A stretch of DNA of 34,937 nucleotides from Chara braunii (taxonomy: Eukaryota; Streptophyta; Charophyceae; Charales; Characeae): assembly GCA_003427395.1 (NCBI GenBank), contig BFEA01000656.1:705494-740430 (forward strand), read 5' to 3'. The notes below the pieces were generated by a model. The model saw nothing but the letters and a program-made list of their open reading frames with translations. It did not search any database and had not been told where the DNA came from. Positions 1 to 9,388 of the stretch are shown here, piece by piece; within the stretch, counting starts at the first letter, position 1; each line of letters starts with the position of its first letter. The position numbers and the translations under genes were made by a program.

Positions 1-142
1 ACAGGCCCCGTGGCTGTTTCAGCCTGAAAGCCTGAAATCCAGGGCTTACAGGCCCCGTGGCTGTTTCAGGCCGAAAGCCTGAAATCCAGGGCTTATAGAC
101 CCCGTGGCTGTTTTCAGCCCGAAAGCCTGAAATCCAGGGCTT
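1..142. repeat. Tandem repeat, 47-48 bp unit, three copies
   Basis: Three head-to-tail units begin at 1, 48 and 95 with lengths 47, 47 and 48 bp. Each runs from a motif like ACAGGCCCCGTGGCTGTTTC to TGAAATCCAGGGCTT, and a fourth degenerate start lies at 143. The array touches the window edge, so its full length is unknown. It could be a minisatellite or the U3 repeat of an older LTR. Confidence 0.9.
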
Positions 143-174
143 ACAGGCCCCATGGCATTTAAGGGCCTATAGGC

Positions 175-270
175 CCTCAGGCTTTAGTCAGAAGCTACCT
201 GGGAACTTTCCGGAAGCTTCCTCAGGCTTTAGCCAGAAGCTACCTGGAAACTTCCGGAAGTTTCCTCAGG
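175..270. repeat. Tandem repeat, 44-45 bp unit, two copies plus start of a third
   Basis: The motif CCTCAGG recurs at 175, 220 and 264. The two intervening units share CTTTAG(T/C)CAGAAGCTACCTGG and a CTTCCGGAAG palindrome-like core. This family is distinct from the 47-bp repeat just upstream. Both lie directly before a TATA box, as promoter-proximal repeats often do, but no function can be shown. Confidence 0.85.
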
Positions 271-320
271 GTATAGCACGTTTGGGCAGTGGCAAGGGCA
301 GCCTCCTGGACGGGCCAGGA

Positions 321-330
321 CTATATAAGA
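321..330 (+). promoter_or_regulatory. TATA-box candidate
   Basis: CTATATAAGA is a strong TATA-box match followed by GC-rich sequence and about 250 bp without a long ORF. It could be a Pol II promoter of a host gene, or the U3 promoter of an older LTR, that was separated from its downstream sequence when element A inserted at 585-588. No transcript evidence is available. Confidence 0.4.
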
Positions 331-534
331 CCGGCCCGCCCTACAGGCAGACAGGTAGTTTTCCCAGGCACTTCACGTTCAGGCAGTTCGGCAGTTGTAG
401 TTTTCAGGATTCGGGAGCAGCACTCTGGAGGGAGCGCTGCGTTGTAGTAGTAGTAGCGTTAGCTTGTAGTCTTTAGCGCTGGGCGCAGTAGGTAGCTGTA
501 GTCTCCAGCTCTGGGCGCCATAGCTAGGTAGCAC

Positions 535-535
<1 letters not shown>

Positions 536-563
<28 letters not shown>
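536..563. repeat. (GA)n microsatellite
   Basis: About 14 uninterrupted GA units lie 20 bp left of the element A insertion site. Confidence 0.9.
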
Positions 564-567
<4 letters not shown>

Positions 568-584
568 GGCGTAGGCCGGAGGTA

Positions 585-588
585 CTTA
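585..588. repeat. Left target-site duplication of element A (CTTA)
   Basis: CTTA lies directly before the TG that opens the 5' LTR and recurs at 9389-9392 right after the 3' LTR. Reading the LTR one base shorter gives a 5-bp duplication (ACTTA), so the exact length is ambiguous by one base. Confidence 0.8.
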
Positions 589-1667
589 TGCAATGACTTG
601 CTGATTTCTGCTGCCGAAATTAACAGCGAGGCTGTACACTAACCCGGTAGGTTAGATTCGTAATTTTGTTTGGCTGAGGGCTAACCGAGAGACCTGCCTG
701 TAGGGAAATTCTTGAGGGACAGATCTGTAAATCTGGGAAAATATAGGCCCAGTACTAACCTGAATTCCTACAGCTACCCTAACTGCTGATAGCAGGCCCG
801 GGCTACCCCTAGGACAGACAGGCCCTAAGCGGCCTATGCTGCTAGACGGTCCTATAGCCTATAGCCGGGTCCGGTAGAGGCCGAGAGGCCGAAATAGCAA
901 CGGTACCGGTCGGTCAGTCAGTCCAGTCTAAGTCCTAGTAGTCTATAGATAGGTGAGGCCCATCGGTTCAGGACTTTTGGCAGTTCATTTCTCGCGAACA
1001 GCATTGGAGAAGCCAAGCAAGTTGGTGGCGGCACTTGTCTACCGGCGGCATCCTGAGACAGACCGCAACAGCAGCCATAGCCGGCCCTTTCTGAGCTTGC
1101 CACAGTTGGGGCACCCTCAACGCATCTACCCCTGGGGGTATCTGCGTATGGCCGGGGTACGTTGAGGCTCTACACTGAGTGGTTCGTGGGTGGTGGCAGC
1201 CATAGCTGCCTGTTCCTTCGTCAGAGTTGTCCATCGGCACTGAAGACTTCATCGCAGGACCTGTTCTTCATCAGGGTGGTTGGCGCTGGCCTCTGAGAGG
1301 CTGTTCAGATGCAGCGCTACTAACTGGGTGTAGGATAGAGAGTGGGGTGTGAGTTCTGAGTGTGGCGAGATACTGGAACAAACTCTGTTACGATAATTGT
1401 GTGAGTGGTTCAGCATCAGTGACAATTTCAATTGTGATCTTCTCAGGTTCTTTCTTGTGATTGGTTGTTGGGAGTTGTGTCAGAGAGCGAGAAACACTGT
1501 GTGTCTTCTCCCCTGCTGTGCATAATTGTCTTCCGCTGTTTATCTTCACCTGTGTGCAGTGTGGACTCTGCCTCCTCTCTCCCCATCTCTTGTGCATGTA
1601 TGGGCATGTATGAGACTGTCTGTGTGTGAGTGGCGAGAAAATTCGTCAAACATCCAAGATCATAATA
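589..1667 (+). repeat. 5' LTR of element A
   Basis: This 1,079-bp direct repeat starts TGCAATGACTTG and ends CATAATA. The other copy ends CATAACA, the canonical TG...CA form. A TACTAAC branchpoint-like motif at 753-759 followed by AG at 772-773, with a possible donor at 647, suggests a spliceable segment inside the LTR. I find no convincing TATA box. The short ORFs here recur identically in the 3' LTR and are not genes. Confidence 0.95.
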
Positions 1668-2909
1668 GTTGGTATTGGAGCGAGATTGGAATTGGAGCAC
1701 TGAGGGTTGAGCGCACTGAGGCATCTTCTTCATCCTGGCGATATACTCGCGAGAGCTTCATGGCGATTCATCTTCCCCAGTATTGAGTCGGCAGGGAAGA
1801 AGACTTTCAGCGGTGAATTCAAGTGTTCAGTGGCTACCTGGCACTGTGGCGAGATATTTTGGAGTCGGCGAGTTGGGTGCCACAGGACCAGATACAGGGT
1901 ATTTGGAGTGAAGGGTTGCAGCGCCACAGGATCCTGAAGAGGATCAACAATTTTGAGGAGGTTCTGTGCGTGGGATTGTCTGGGAGAAGCTCTGGAGGAA
2001 ATTGGCGAGATAAGGGTTTCATCTGCCATAGCCAGATCTTCATCATCACCTGCAAGATTCTCTGCAAGTGAGTCCGTTCCATGCACCTACCTGAATTGCG
2101 ATCCAGATAGTAGTAGACTAGTGAAAGATTATGGCCTATCTGTCTGTCAGTGCCTGGATATAAAAATCGCAGACTGCATGACAGCCAGAGCCATCTCTCT
2201 CCCTACCTCTCTCTGCTCATATCTCATTATCTGTTGACTCTTTCTAGTCCAAACTTGTCTTGCGAAAGCTATACAGTATCGCAATTGTTCTGGGATGATC
2301 AAACAGTGAATTCTGTACTGGAAAAGTAGTGATACTAGGAATTGTTGTTTTGCGCTGTCTATTTTTAGCCTGTGCTTCCTAGGGTCAGTCATATCTTCAA
2401 TTCTGTCCGTCAGAATTCAGTTTTGTCAGTCCCCAGTGAATCGCAATTTGAAAACAGTCAGTACTGTCAAATCGCAGAGTTGGATTTCTAGTATTTCACT
2501 GGATACAGTGAAATGAGTGATTCGCCATTTATCTGTCTACATCGCTTGTTGTGATTGATCTCGCTGTGTCTGTACTAACCATTTCCATCATTCCCACTGA
2601 TTACACTTGTTTCTAGTGGGCATTGGAATTTCTAGTTGGTCTCTGGAAAACTAGTGGAGTGACTGTATGACTTTCAGTGTGGTCCAGGGTCAGTAAAAGG
2701 AAATCGTGTGACTGATTTTGCTGGACTGACAGTCTATCTGACCCCTGACCCCAGAGACACCCTTCTAACCCCAAACCGTTGATTGCCTTCTCACCCACCT
2801 ACTCCAGTGTTGAGTGCTGCAGCGATTCCAGAGTATCTGCATGAATTTGCATATCGCTGCAATTCTTTCTGCTGTTATTTTATTTTTGGTTTTTATTTGA
2901 GCTGGGAAA
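1668..2909 (+). other. Element A leader with primer-binding site at 1670-1687
   Basis: Two bases after the LTR, TGGTATTGGAGCGAGATT matches most of the classic initiator-Met tRNA primer site (TGGTAT, GAGC and the terminal TT are shared). The remaining ~1.2 kb has no ORF that looks coding. It has a good splice-donor match (GTGAGT near 2068) and a T-rich stretch ending in AG just before the gag start, so a spliced leader is possible but unproven. Confidence 0.7.
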
Positions 2910-4623
2910 ATGTCGGATCAGGGGAATGAGCAGCAGCCACATGTCGAGGTTGTGGTGAAGGCAGAAGGTGAACAGCCTTCTTCCTCCACTACTCGGACTA
3001 CTCCCCCTCCACCTTTGACTGCTACTCAGCGGCTGAAGGAGGCAGAAGAACAGCTCAGACTGCAACAGGCCAGAGTGGCTGAATTGGAACGGTTGGAGGC
3101 TGCTGAGCTAGAGGCTGCAACAAATCACTCCAGAAGGGAGTATCTGTTGCAGCAGCTAGACAAGTCTCTTGCTGATGATCGATGCTCCCAGGTCACCAAG
3201 CACATGGCTGAGATGATCCTGCTGGAGCACAAGATCACCAGCTCCCAGTTCACAAACTGGGATGATCGTTTTGTGCGGCTGGAGCGTCGGGTTGACGAGC
3301 TGTCAGCTCAACAGTCCAAGATCCTGGACTCTATCCAGGCCTTGTCTGCTCAGCTGGCAACCGCCAAGCTGATTACTCCTCAGCTCCCTCTGCTGAAACC
3401 CAAAACCTCTCCTCCTCCTTCACCACCTCCTTCCCCTCCTACATCTCATGGGGGATCTGTACATTCTTTCCGGTCATCTATTCCTTCCCAAAAGGCCTCA
3501 GCAAAGGCCACCTATGCTGCTGTGACTGCAGCAGACAGAGGTCCCAAGATCCCTGCTCCCAACAAGTTCAGGGGCGATGACCCCAAGACTGATGTTGGGG
3601 ACTGGGCTGCTGGGACCAGAGCCTACTTGAGGGGCTTTGTCTGTGCAGAACAGACCAAGGTGGCGACTGTTTTGGGGCTGCCGGAAGGGCCTTCACTGAA
3701 GTGGGCCACCTCAACTTCCAGCAGTCTGCAACAGTCCATGGAGGACTGGGCCTTTGGGTTGGGGGTAGACAGACTTCTGCAGGCCNTGGGCCACCTCAAC
3801 TTCCAGCAGTCTGCAACAGTCCATGGAGGACTGGGCCTTTGGGTTGGGGGTAGACAGACTTCTGCAGGCCCTGGAGGACCGGTTTGCAGACAAGGAGCGG
3901 GCCCGCAAGGCTGCTGACAGGATTGCTCGCCTGGGACAGCAGCGGTACAGCGGCACCCTACAGGCCTTGTTTGCTGAGTTCGAGCAGCTCACCTCCACCC
4001 CTGGACTGGTCATGGCACCTGATGATATGCTGACCAGTTTTTGCAAGGCAGCGCCTGAGAAGTTTGTTGTTGCACTTTACAACGCTGGGTGCAAGGATTG
4101 GAGGTCCTTTGGTCGTGCAGCCCTACAAATGGAGGCCAAGCTCCATGTCCAGGCCCCAACCTCTGACAGGAGGAAAGGTGCCTTCCCTAGAGGCAACAAA
4201 AGGGGAAAGGCAGCCTTTACTCACGCGGGATCTGCCTCAGGATCAGATACCGATTCTCAGCCTGACGTGCCTTCAGGTGGGACCGGATCTGCTGTTGAGA
4301 CAGATGTTGCAGCAGTAGTGACTCAAGCTGTGTTGGGAGCTCTGCAAGCGCAGAAAAAGTATTCCCCCTCCACAACCTCAGCCTCTACTAAGGGGAAGGA
4401 TAAGGGACGTCGACCTTCCTCTTCCCAGCGCCCTAATCTGCCTAGAGACGTCCGCATGCCAACTGACCCTCTCAATCCCTCCTCGCTCCCCTGGCATGAC
4501 CTCAAGATCCAGGAGGGAGTCTGGAGAAGAAGAAAGGAGAAGGGGGTCTGCCTGAGATGTGAGGGACAACACTTCTTAAAGGACTGCCCTTACATGCCAG
4601 GTCCGGGTCAGTCAAAAAACTGA
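2910..4623 (+). CDS. gag: Element A gag polyprotein (frame broken by an 85-nt apparent assembly duplication)
   Basis: Gag forms the retrotransposon particle and binds its RNA. The start ATG at 2910 has A at -3. Residues ~35-90 form a charged heptad-like coiled coil rich in Glu, Leu and Arg. A Pro/Ser-rich linker follows at 3390-3450, then a capsid-like region from about 3550 to 4140. A basic stretch precedes a zinc knuckle at 4549-4587, CLRCEGQHFLKDC, with spacing CX2CX3HX4C, one residue shorter than the usual CX2CX4HX4C. The frame shifts at 3786, where a single N separates two identical 84-bp copies. Ignoring one copy plus the N leaves one open frame from ATG to TGA, so the break is probably technical. 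Translation ends at TGA 4621-4623, where a -1 frameshift leads into pol. Confidence 0.9.
3702..3870. repeat. 84-bp perfect duplication around a single N (likely misassembly)
   Basis: 3702-3785 and 3787-3870 are identical and are separated only by N at 3786. This is what appears when two contigs with overlapping ends are joined without merging the overlap. It adds 85 nt and shifts the gag frame. Confidence 0.85.
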
Positions 4624-4649
4624 AACAGACCCTGGGGACTGCAGTTCCC
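4614..4649 (+). promoter_or_regulatory. -1 programmed ribosomal frameshift signal between gag and pol
   Basis: In the gag frame, TCA-AAA-AAC-TGA contains the heptamer A-AAA-AAC at 4614-4620, directly before the gag stop. This is the classic X-XXY-YYZ slippery form. Slipping back one base enters the pol frame, which is open through this point and continues CTG AAA CAG. Thirteen bases downstream, GGGGAC (4634-4639) can pair with GTTCCC (4644-4649) around a TGCA loop. An alternative CTGG/CCAG pairing (4632-4635 with 4651-4654) brings the stem to 11 bases away. The spacing is longer than the usual 5-9 nt, so the exact stimulator is uncertain. Confidence 0.8.
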
Positions 4650-6320
4650 TCCAGTGCTGCATCTTCATCTATTCAGATAGGTGAATCTGCAGCTGTTTCA
4701 GTTGAGACTGTTTGTGATGATGTGTGTCTGGGGACTGCACGGGCAGCATCCTTCTGCTATGAGGATCCTGACCCGGATCAGGACTCGGGGCAGGATGAGC
4801 TTCAGTCCATTGCTGCCTTCTTCTTCCACTTGAGAGAGCAGAAGAAGAAGGGCCTGTCTGAACTCATCATGCTTCGGCCACTGATCAACCGCACCAGGAT
4901 CACTGGGCTTTTGGACTGTGGAGCCACCCGGAACTTAATATCTCCCGGTGCAGTAAAAAAACTGCATCTGGGTATGAAAGTTCAGCAGCTGCAGCAACCG
5001 CTGCAAGTGCGGATTGGTGACTCTACAGTGATCAGCATCAGGGAGAAAGTCAAAGGCATTCCTGTGACCTTTGACACTGCTGGGAAAGTCAGACACAGTC
5101 TGAACTTTTATGTCTTCCCTGAGCTGACCTTTGAGTTGGTGTTCACCATGCAGTGGTTGAGGGCTGTCAACCCTAGGATCGACTGGCAGATTCCTAGAGT
5201 TGAGCTACCAGACCGCCAGGGTGTGTATCAACAATGCATGATTGCTGCTGACCACCACCCTAAGACCTCCTGCTACTGCCTGAGAGCGAGGGAGTTCCAT
5301 GCTCTCTCTCGCCAGTACCACCATGAGCGTTTGTTTATTGCTCTGGTCAAACAAACAGATGCTCCCCCTGTTTCCTGTCCTCCTGAGATACAGCAGGTGG
5401 TAGATCAGCATGCTGATCTGATGCAGGAGCCCTTTGGACTTCCCAACCGGCCAACCAAGCATCACATCGAGCTGCTGCCTGGAGCGGTCCTTCCTAAGGG
5501 TCGCGTCTACAGGATGTCCCCTGCTGAGCTTGAGGAGCTCAGAAAGCAGCTTGAGACCCTGACCAGCAAAGGCTGGATCAGACCCAGCACATCTGAATTC
5601 GGTGCACCTATTCTCTTTGTGGCCGAAGGGAACGGCGAGTTCAGGATGTGCATTGACTACAGGGGTCTCAACAAGATCACTAGGAAGAGTACTGAGCCAC
5701 TTCCTAGGATCGATGACCTCCTGGATATGGTGCAGGGTTGCACTGTGTTCAACAAAGTCGACCTCAAGTCTGGCTACCACCAGATTGAGATGGCAGAGGA
5801 GGATGTCTACAAGACAGCCTTCAAGACCAGGTATGGGACTTACGAGTTCCTGGTCATGCCATTTGGACTTTGCAATGCCCCAGGCACCTTCCAGATTGAG
5901 ATGCACCGCATCTTCAGGCCTTACCTAGACAAGTTTATGGTTATCTACTTGGATGATATCCTGGTATTCAGCAAAACTGCCAGGGAACATGCGGAGCATT
6001 TGGCTCTTGTCCTTCAGTCATTACGTGATAGCCAGTATAAGATCAACAGAGAGAAGTCATCCTTTGGAGTTCCCTCTGTCATCTATCTGGGTCATGTAAT
6101 CTCTGGAGATGGCCTGGCTCCTGAAGCAGCCAAGATTGCTGCTATTCAGGAGTGGCCTCAGCCCCAGACAGTGAGGGATGTCCGGTCCTTCATGGGTTTG
6201 GCCTCATACTACAGAAAGTTTGTCAGGAACTTTTCTGCAGTGGTTGCACCCCTGACTAACCTAACAAAGAAAGACACTCCCTTCCTTTGGTCCCTCCACT
6301 GTCAGCTGGCCTTCACATGA
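4620..6320 (+). pseudogene. pol: Element A pol, part 1: aspartic protease and reverse transcriptase
   Basis: This frame is -1 to gag and is probably expressed by frameshifting at 4614-4620; the first ATG in it is at 4722. The protease active site reads LLDCGATRNLIS, with the catalytic Asp codon at 4914-4916. Cys replaces the Ser/Thr usual in the D-S/T-G triad. The RT follows from about 5440, with SEFGAPILFV, FRMCIDYRGLNKIT, VFNKVDLKSGYHQI, MPFGLCNAP and the catalytic YLDD at 5946-5957. YLGHVISGDGL and the SFMGLASYYRKFVRNFS connection region come next. An in-frame TGA at 6318-6320 stands where relatives read F-x-x-L-K-K, often Arg, so CGA to TGA is likely. All visible RT catalytic residues are intact. 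Confidence 0.9.
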
Positions 6321-7046
6321 CTCAAGAAGGCCTTGACTCGTGCTCCTGTACTGAAGTTGCCTGACCCCACTTTGCCATTTATCCTGACTACTGACGCCAG
6401 TCAGTATGGCATTGGGGCAGTTCTTCAGCAAGATGATGGGAATGGTCTACGACCTGTAGAGTTTATGAGTAAGAAGATCAAGACTCAAAAGCTCCAGGAC
6501 TCTACCTACGAGAAAGAGCTTTATGCTCTTGTCTGTGCCCTGAAACATTGGAAGCACTTTCTCCTGGGCAGGCACTTCAAGATCTTTTCAGATCACTCCA
6601 TCCTACAGTGGATGAAGTCCCAGGGAGAGTTGAACGATAAACTGGCACGGTACTTTCAGTTCATAGACATGTTTGACTTTGAACTGAAACATAAGAAGGG
6701 TTGCTACAACAAGGTAGCATATGCCCTCTCTCGTAGGCCTGATTCTTTTGCTCTGGTCTCCTCTACTCACTCCTTTGGAGAGGAGACCCGTCAGACCATT
6801 GCTCGTCTACTGCCTCAGGACGAGACTTTAGGACCCATTGTCAGGAATCTGCAAGCAGATCCTAACTCTGAATCAGGCTATGCTCTGAGTTCAGACCTGC
6901 TGTACACCTACAGCAGAGGTGAGGAGTGCTTGTGCATTCCCCAGGACCAACGGCTCAGGACACTGCTGCTATCAGAGTGTCATGATGCGCGTGGACATTT
7001 CGGGTTCCTAAAGTCTTATGCAGCCCTGTTGCAGCGCTTCTTCTAG
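6321..7046 (+). pseudogene. pol: Element A pol, part 2: RNase H and start of integrase
   Basis: The same frame continues after the first stop with LKKALTRAPVLKLPDP. RNase H is shown by TTDASQYGIGAVLQQ (Asp codon 6393-6395), YEKELYALVCALKHWKHFLLG and the SDHSILQWM stretch. The tether ends with a VAYALSRRPD motif, where Val stands at the usual Ala/Asp side of the ADALSR consensus. The N-terminal integrase zinc finger begins with HDARGH (HX4H). A TAG at 7044-7046 falls inside this finger, where relatives have Trp in FYW, so TGG to TAG is the simplest change. RNase H degrades the RNA strand during reverse transcription. Confidence 0.88.
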
Positions 7047-7325
7047 AAGGAGATGCGGAGTGAGATGCTGCGTTATGTGGACACCTGTGAGCTCTGCCAA
7101 AGGAACAAGGTTCAGCGTAAACCTCCTTTGGGATTGCTCAAACCCTTACCCATACCTGATGGCCCTGCCCAATCTGTGTCGATAGACTTCACAGATCTAG
7201 GCAAGACTACCCCTCGTGGCATGCGTCAGGTTATGGTCTGCGTGGACAAGTTCTCCAATTACGCAGAGTTCATCCCCTTGCCAGAGGTAGCTAGGGTACC
7301 GGCTGTGAGAGCAGCCTTCTCATAG
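7047..7325 (+). pseudogene. pol: Element A pol, part 3: integrase zinc finger end and first catalytic Asp
   Basis: In frame with the preceding segment, it reads KEMRSEMLRYVDTCELCQRNK, supplying the CX2C half of the HHCC finger. The first Asp of the integrase DDE triad is at 7185-7187 in SVSIDFTDL, followed by MVCVDKFSNYAEFIPLP. A third stop, TAG at 7323-7325, interrupts the core just before RWVTHHGPP. A TAG can arise from CAG or TGG by one transition. Without suppression, a ribosome could not make a complete integrase from this copy. Confidence 0.87.
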
Positions 7326-8276
7326 AGGTGGGTCACACACCATGGACCGCCCACCTCTATCGTCAGTGATCGTGACCCCAGATTTTGCAGCGATGAGTGG
7401 CAGTCCTACTGCAAGGACTATTTGCACTCACATCTGGACATGACCTCTGGTCATCATCCTGAAGCTAATGGATTGGCTGAGGTGATGAACCAAGTCTTGT
7501 TCCAGCTGCTGCGTCCTGTCATCTCTCCAGATCAACAGGATTGGGATCTTCACCTAGCGAGGGCACAACTCATGTATAACATGTTTGTCCACTCCTCGAC
7601 AGGGTTCAGTCCCTACCGGTTACATTGGGGACGTGAACCGCGCCAGCCTCTCGATGATATCATCGACAATGCTAAGCCTGATCTGACGCCAGGCACCGCA
7701 GAGTTCGCCAGACGCTATCGTCTGGATGTGGAAAGAGCCCGCGCGAACTTGTTCAAGGCCCAAAAGGCCATGATTGAACAAGCCAATCGCCACGGGCGAC
7801 CTTCCCCCATCCGTACTGGTGATCATGTCTGGGTGGCCAGTTCTGAGCTGTCGAGGGAGGAGGATATCTCCCCGAAGCTGCTGCCACGCTACTTGGGTCC
7901 GTGGCAGGTCTTAGATACAGTGGGCACTGACCCTTTCGGCCCGTCGTATGTTATCGACGTCCCGCTGCATCTACGCACCTATCCGGTCTTCCATGCATCC
8001 AAGCTGCTGCCTTTCACGCCTGCTGATGCATTCCCTGACCGGCCCCCTCAATGGGGCCCACAAATCCCTGGTAAGGGATATGATGTGGTGGCCATTGAGG
8101 ATGAGTGGGGCACAGGCCCCAACCGACAGTATCTTGTCAGGTTCGCTTTCCAGCCCCCTTCTGAGAACCGGTGGTTCTACAGAAGAGACCTGATCAAGAC
8201 AGCAAAGTCTGTTGTACTGCGCTATGAGGCGGCTCAGAAGGGTGACCTTCGCNGTTCGCCTCGTCTGCANCCCTAG
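7326..8276 (+). pseudogene. pol: Element A pol, part 4: integrase core end, GPY/F module and chromodomain
   Basis: The second catalytic Asp is in IVSDRDPRF (7368-7370) and the Glu in NGLAEVMNQ (7479-7481), leaving 36 residues between them as in Ty3/Gypsy integrases. STGFSPYRLHWGREPRQPL follows. A GPY/F-like module reads LLPRYLGPWQVL and ends VFHASKLLPF. The C-terminus at about 8080-8205 resembles a chromodomain: VVAIEDEW, QYLVRF and ENRWFYRRDLI match the order of chromodomain strands and helix. Such domains steer integration to particular chromatin. Two single Ns lie near the end (8253, 8270), and the stop is TAG at 8274-8276. Confidence 0.87.
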
Positions 8277-8295
8277 CTCGGAGGTCCTCGCTCCC

Positions 8296-8303
8296 GGGGA
8301 GGG
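8296..8303 (+). other. Polypurine tract of element A
   Basis: GGGGAGGG lies six bases before the 3' LTR. This is the expected place for the plus-strand primer of reverse transcription. Confidence 0.65.
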
Positions 8304-8309
8304 TAAGCC

Positions 8310-9388
8310 TGCAATGACTTGCTGATTTCTGCTGCCGAAATTAACAGCGAGGCTGTACACTAACCCGGTAGGTTAGATTCGTAATTTTGTTTGGCTGAGG
8401 GCTAACCGAGAGACCTGCCTGTAGGGAAATTCTTGAGGGACAGATCTGTAAATCTGGGAAAATATAGGCCCAGTACTAACCTGAATTCCTACAGCTACCC
8501 TAACTGCTGATAGCAGGCCCGGGCTACCCCTAGGACAGACAGGCCCTAAGCGGCCTATGCTGCTAGACGGTCCTATAGCCTATAGCCGGGTCCGGTAGAG
8601 GCCGAGAGGCCGAAATAGCAACGGTACCGGTCGGTCAGTCAGTCCAGTCTAAGTCCTAGTAGTCTATAGATAGGTGAGGCCCATCGGTTCAGGACTTTTG
8701 GCAGTTCATTTCTCGCGAACAGCATTGGAGAAGCCAAGCAAGTTGGTGGCGGCACTTGTCTACCGGCGGCATCCTGAGACAGACCGCAACAGCAGCCATA
8801 GCCGGCCCTTTCTGAGCTTGCCACAGTTGGGGCACCCTCAACGCATCTACCCCTGGGGGTATCTGCGTATGGCCGGGGTACGTTGAGGCTCTACACTGAG
8901 TGGTTCGTGGGTGGTGGCAGCCATAGCTGCCTGTTCCTTCGTCAGAGTTGTCCATCGGCACTGAAGACTTCATCGCAGGACCTGTTCTTCATCAGGGTGG
9001 TTGGCGCTGGCCTCTGAGAGGCTGTTCAGATGCAGCGCTACTAACTGGGTGTAGGATAGAGAGTGGGGTGTGAGTTCTGAGTGTGGCGAGATACTGGAAC
9101 AAACTCTGTTACGATAATTGTGTGAGTGGTTCAGCATCAGTGACAATTTCAATTGTGATCTTCTCAGGTTCTTTCTTGTGATTGGTTGTTGGGAGTTGTG
9201 TCAGAGAGCGAGAAACACTGTGTGTCTTCTCCCCTGCTGTGCATAATTGTCTTCCGCTGTTTATCTTCACCTGTGTGCAGTGTGGACTCTGTCTCCTCTC
9301 TCCCCATCTCTTGTGCATGTATGGGCATGTATGAGACTGTCTGTGTGTGAGTGGCGAGAAAATTCGTCAAACATCCAAGATCATAACA
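8310..9388 (+). repeat. 3' LTR of element A
   Basis: It matches 589-1667 over 1,079 bp with two substitutions seen: C to T at 9292 and T to C at 9387, relative to the left copy. It ends ATAACA and is followed by the CTTA duplication at 9389-9392. Confidence 0.95.

Larger units (their letters stand above)
589..9388 (+). mobile_element. Element A: complete Ty3/Gypsy chromovirus-type LTR retrotransposon, 8.8 kb
   Basis: Two direct LTRs (589-1667 and 8310-9388, offset 7,721) flank a primer-binding site, a leader, gag, pol and a polypurine tract. CTTA target duplications lie on both sides. Domain order is gag capsid and zinc knuckle, then protease, RT, RNase H, integrase and a chromodomain-like C-terminus, which is the Ty3/Gypsy order. 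The LTRs differ at only two positions I can find (1571/9292 and 1666/9387), which indicates a recent insertion. Pol is interrupted by three in-frame stops and gag by an apparent assembly duplication. The element sits between a promoter-like stretch on its left and exon-like sequence on its right. Confidence 0.95.

Noticed and set aside
1-142. CRISPR-like array
   Set aside because: The units are contiguous 47-48-bp tandem repeats without unique spacers, in a clearly eukaryotic context.
918-1733. Short ORFs in the 5' LTR (repeated at 8639-9474)
   Set aside because: They are identical copies in both LTRs, overlap on both strands, and show no family signature.
5205-5906. 233-codon - strand ORF inside pol
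   Set aside because: It is antisense to the protease/RT frame, which has clear catalytic motifs.
6318-7325. Alternative genetic code to explain in-frame TGA/TAG codons
   Set aside because: Both TGA and TAG are involved, at positions aligning with different residues (Arg-like, Trp), and gag and other frames end normally at TGA. Simple mutation fits better.
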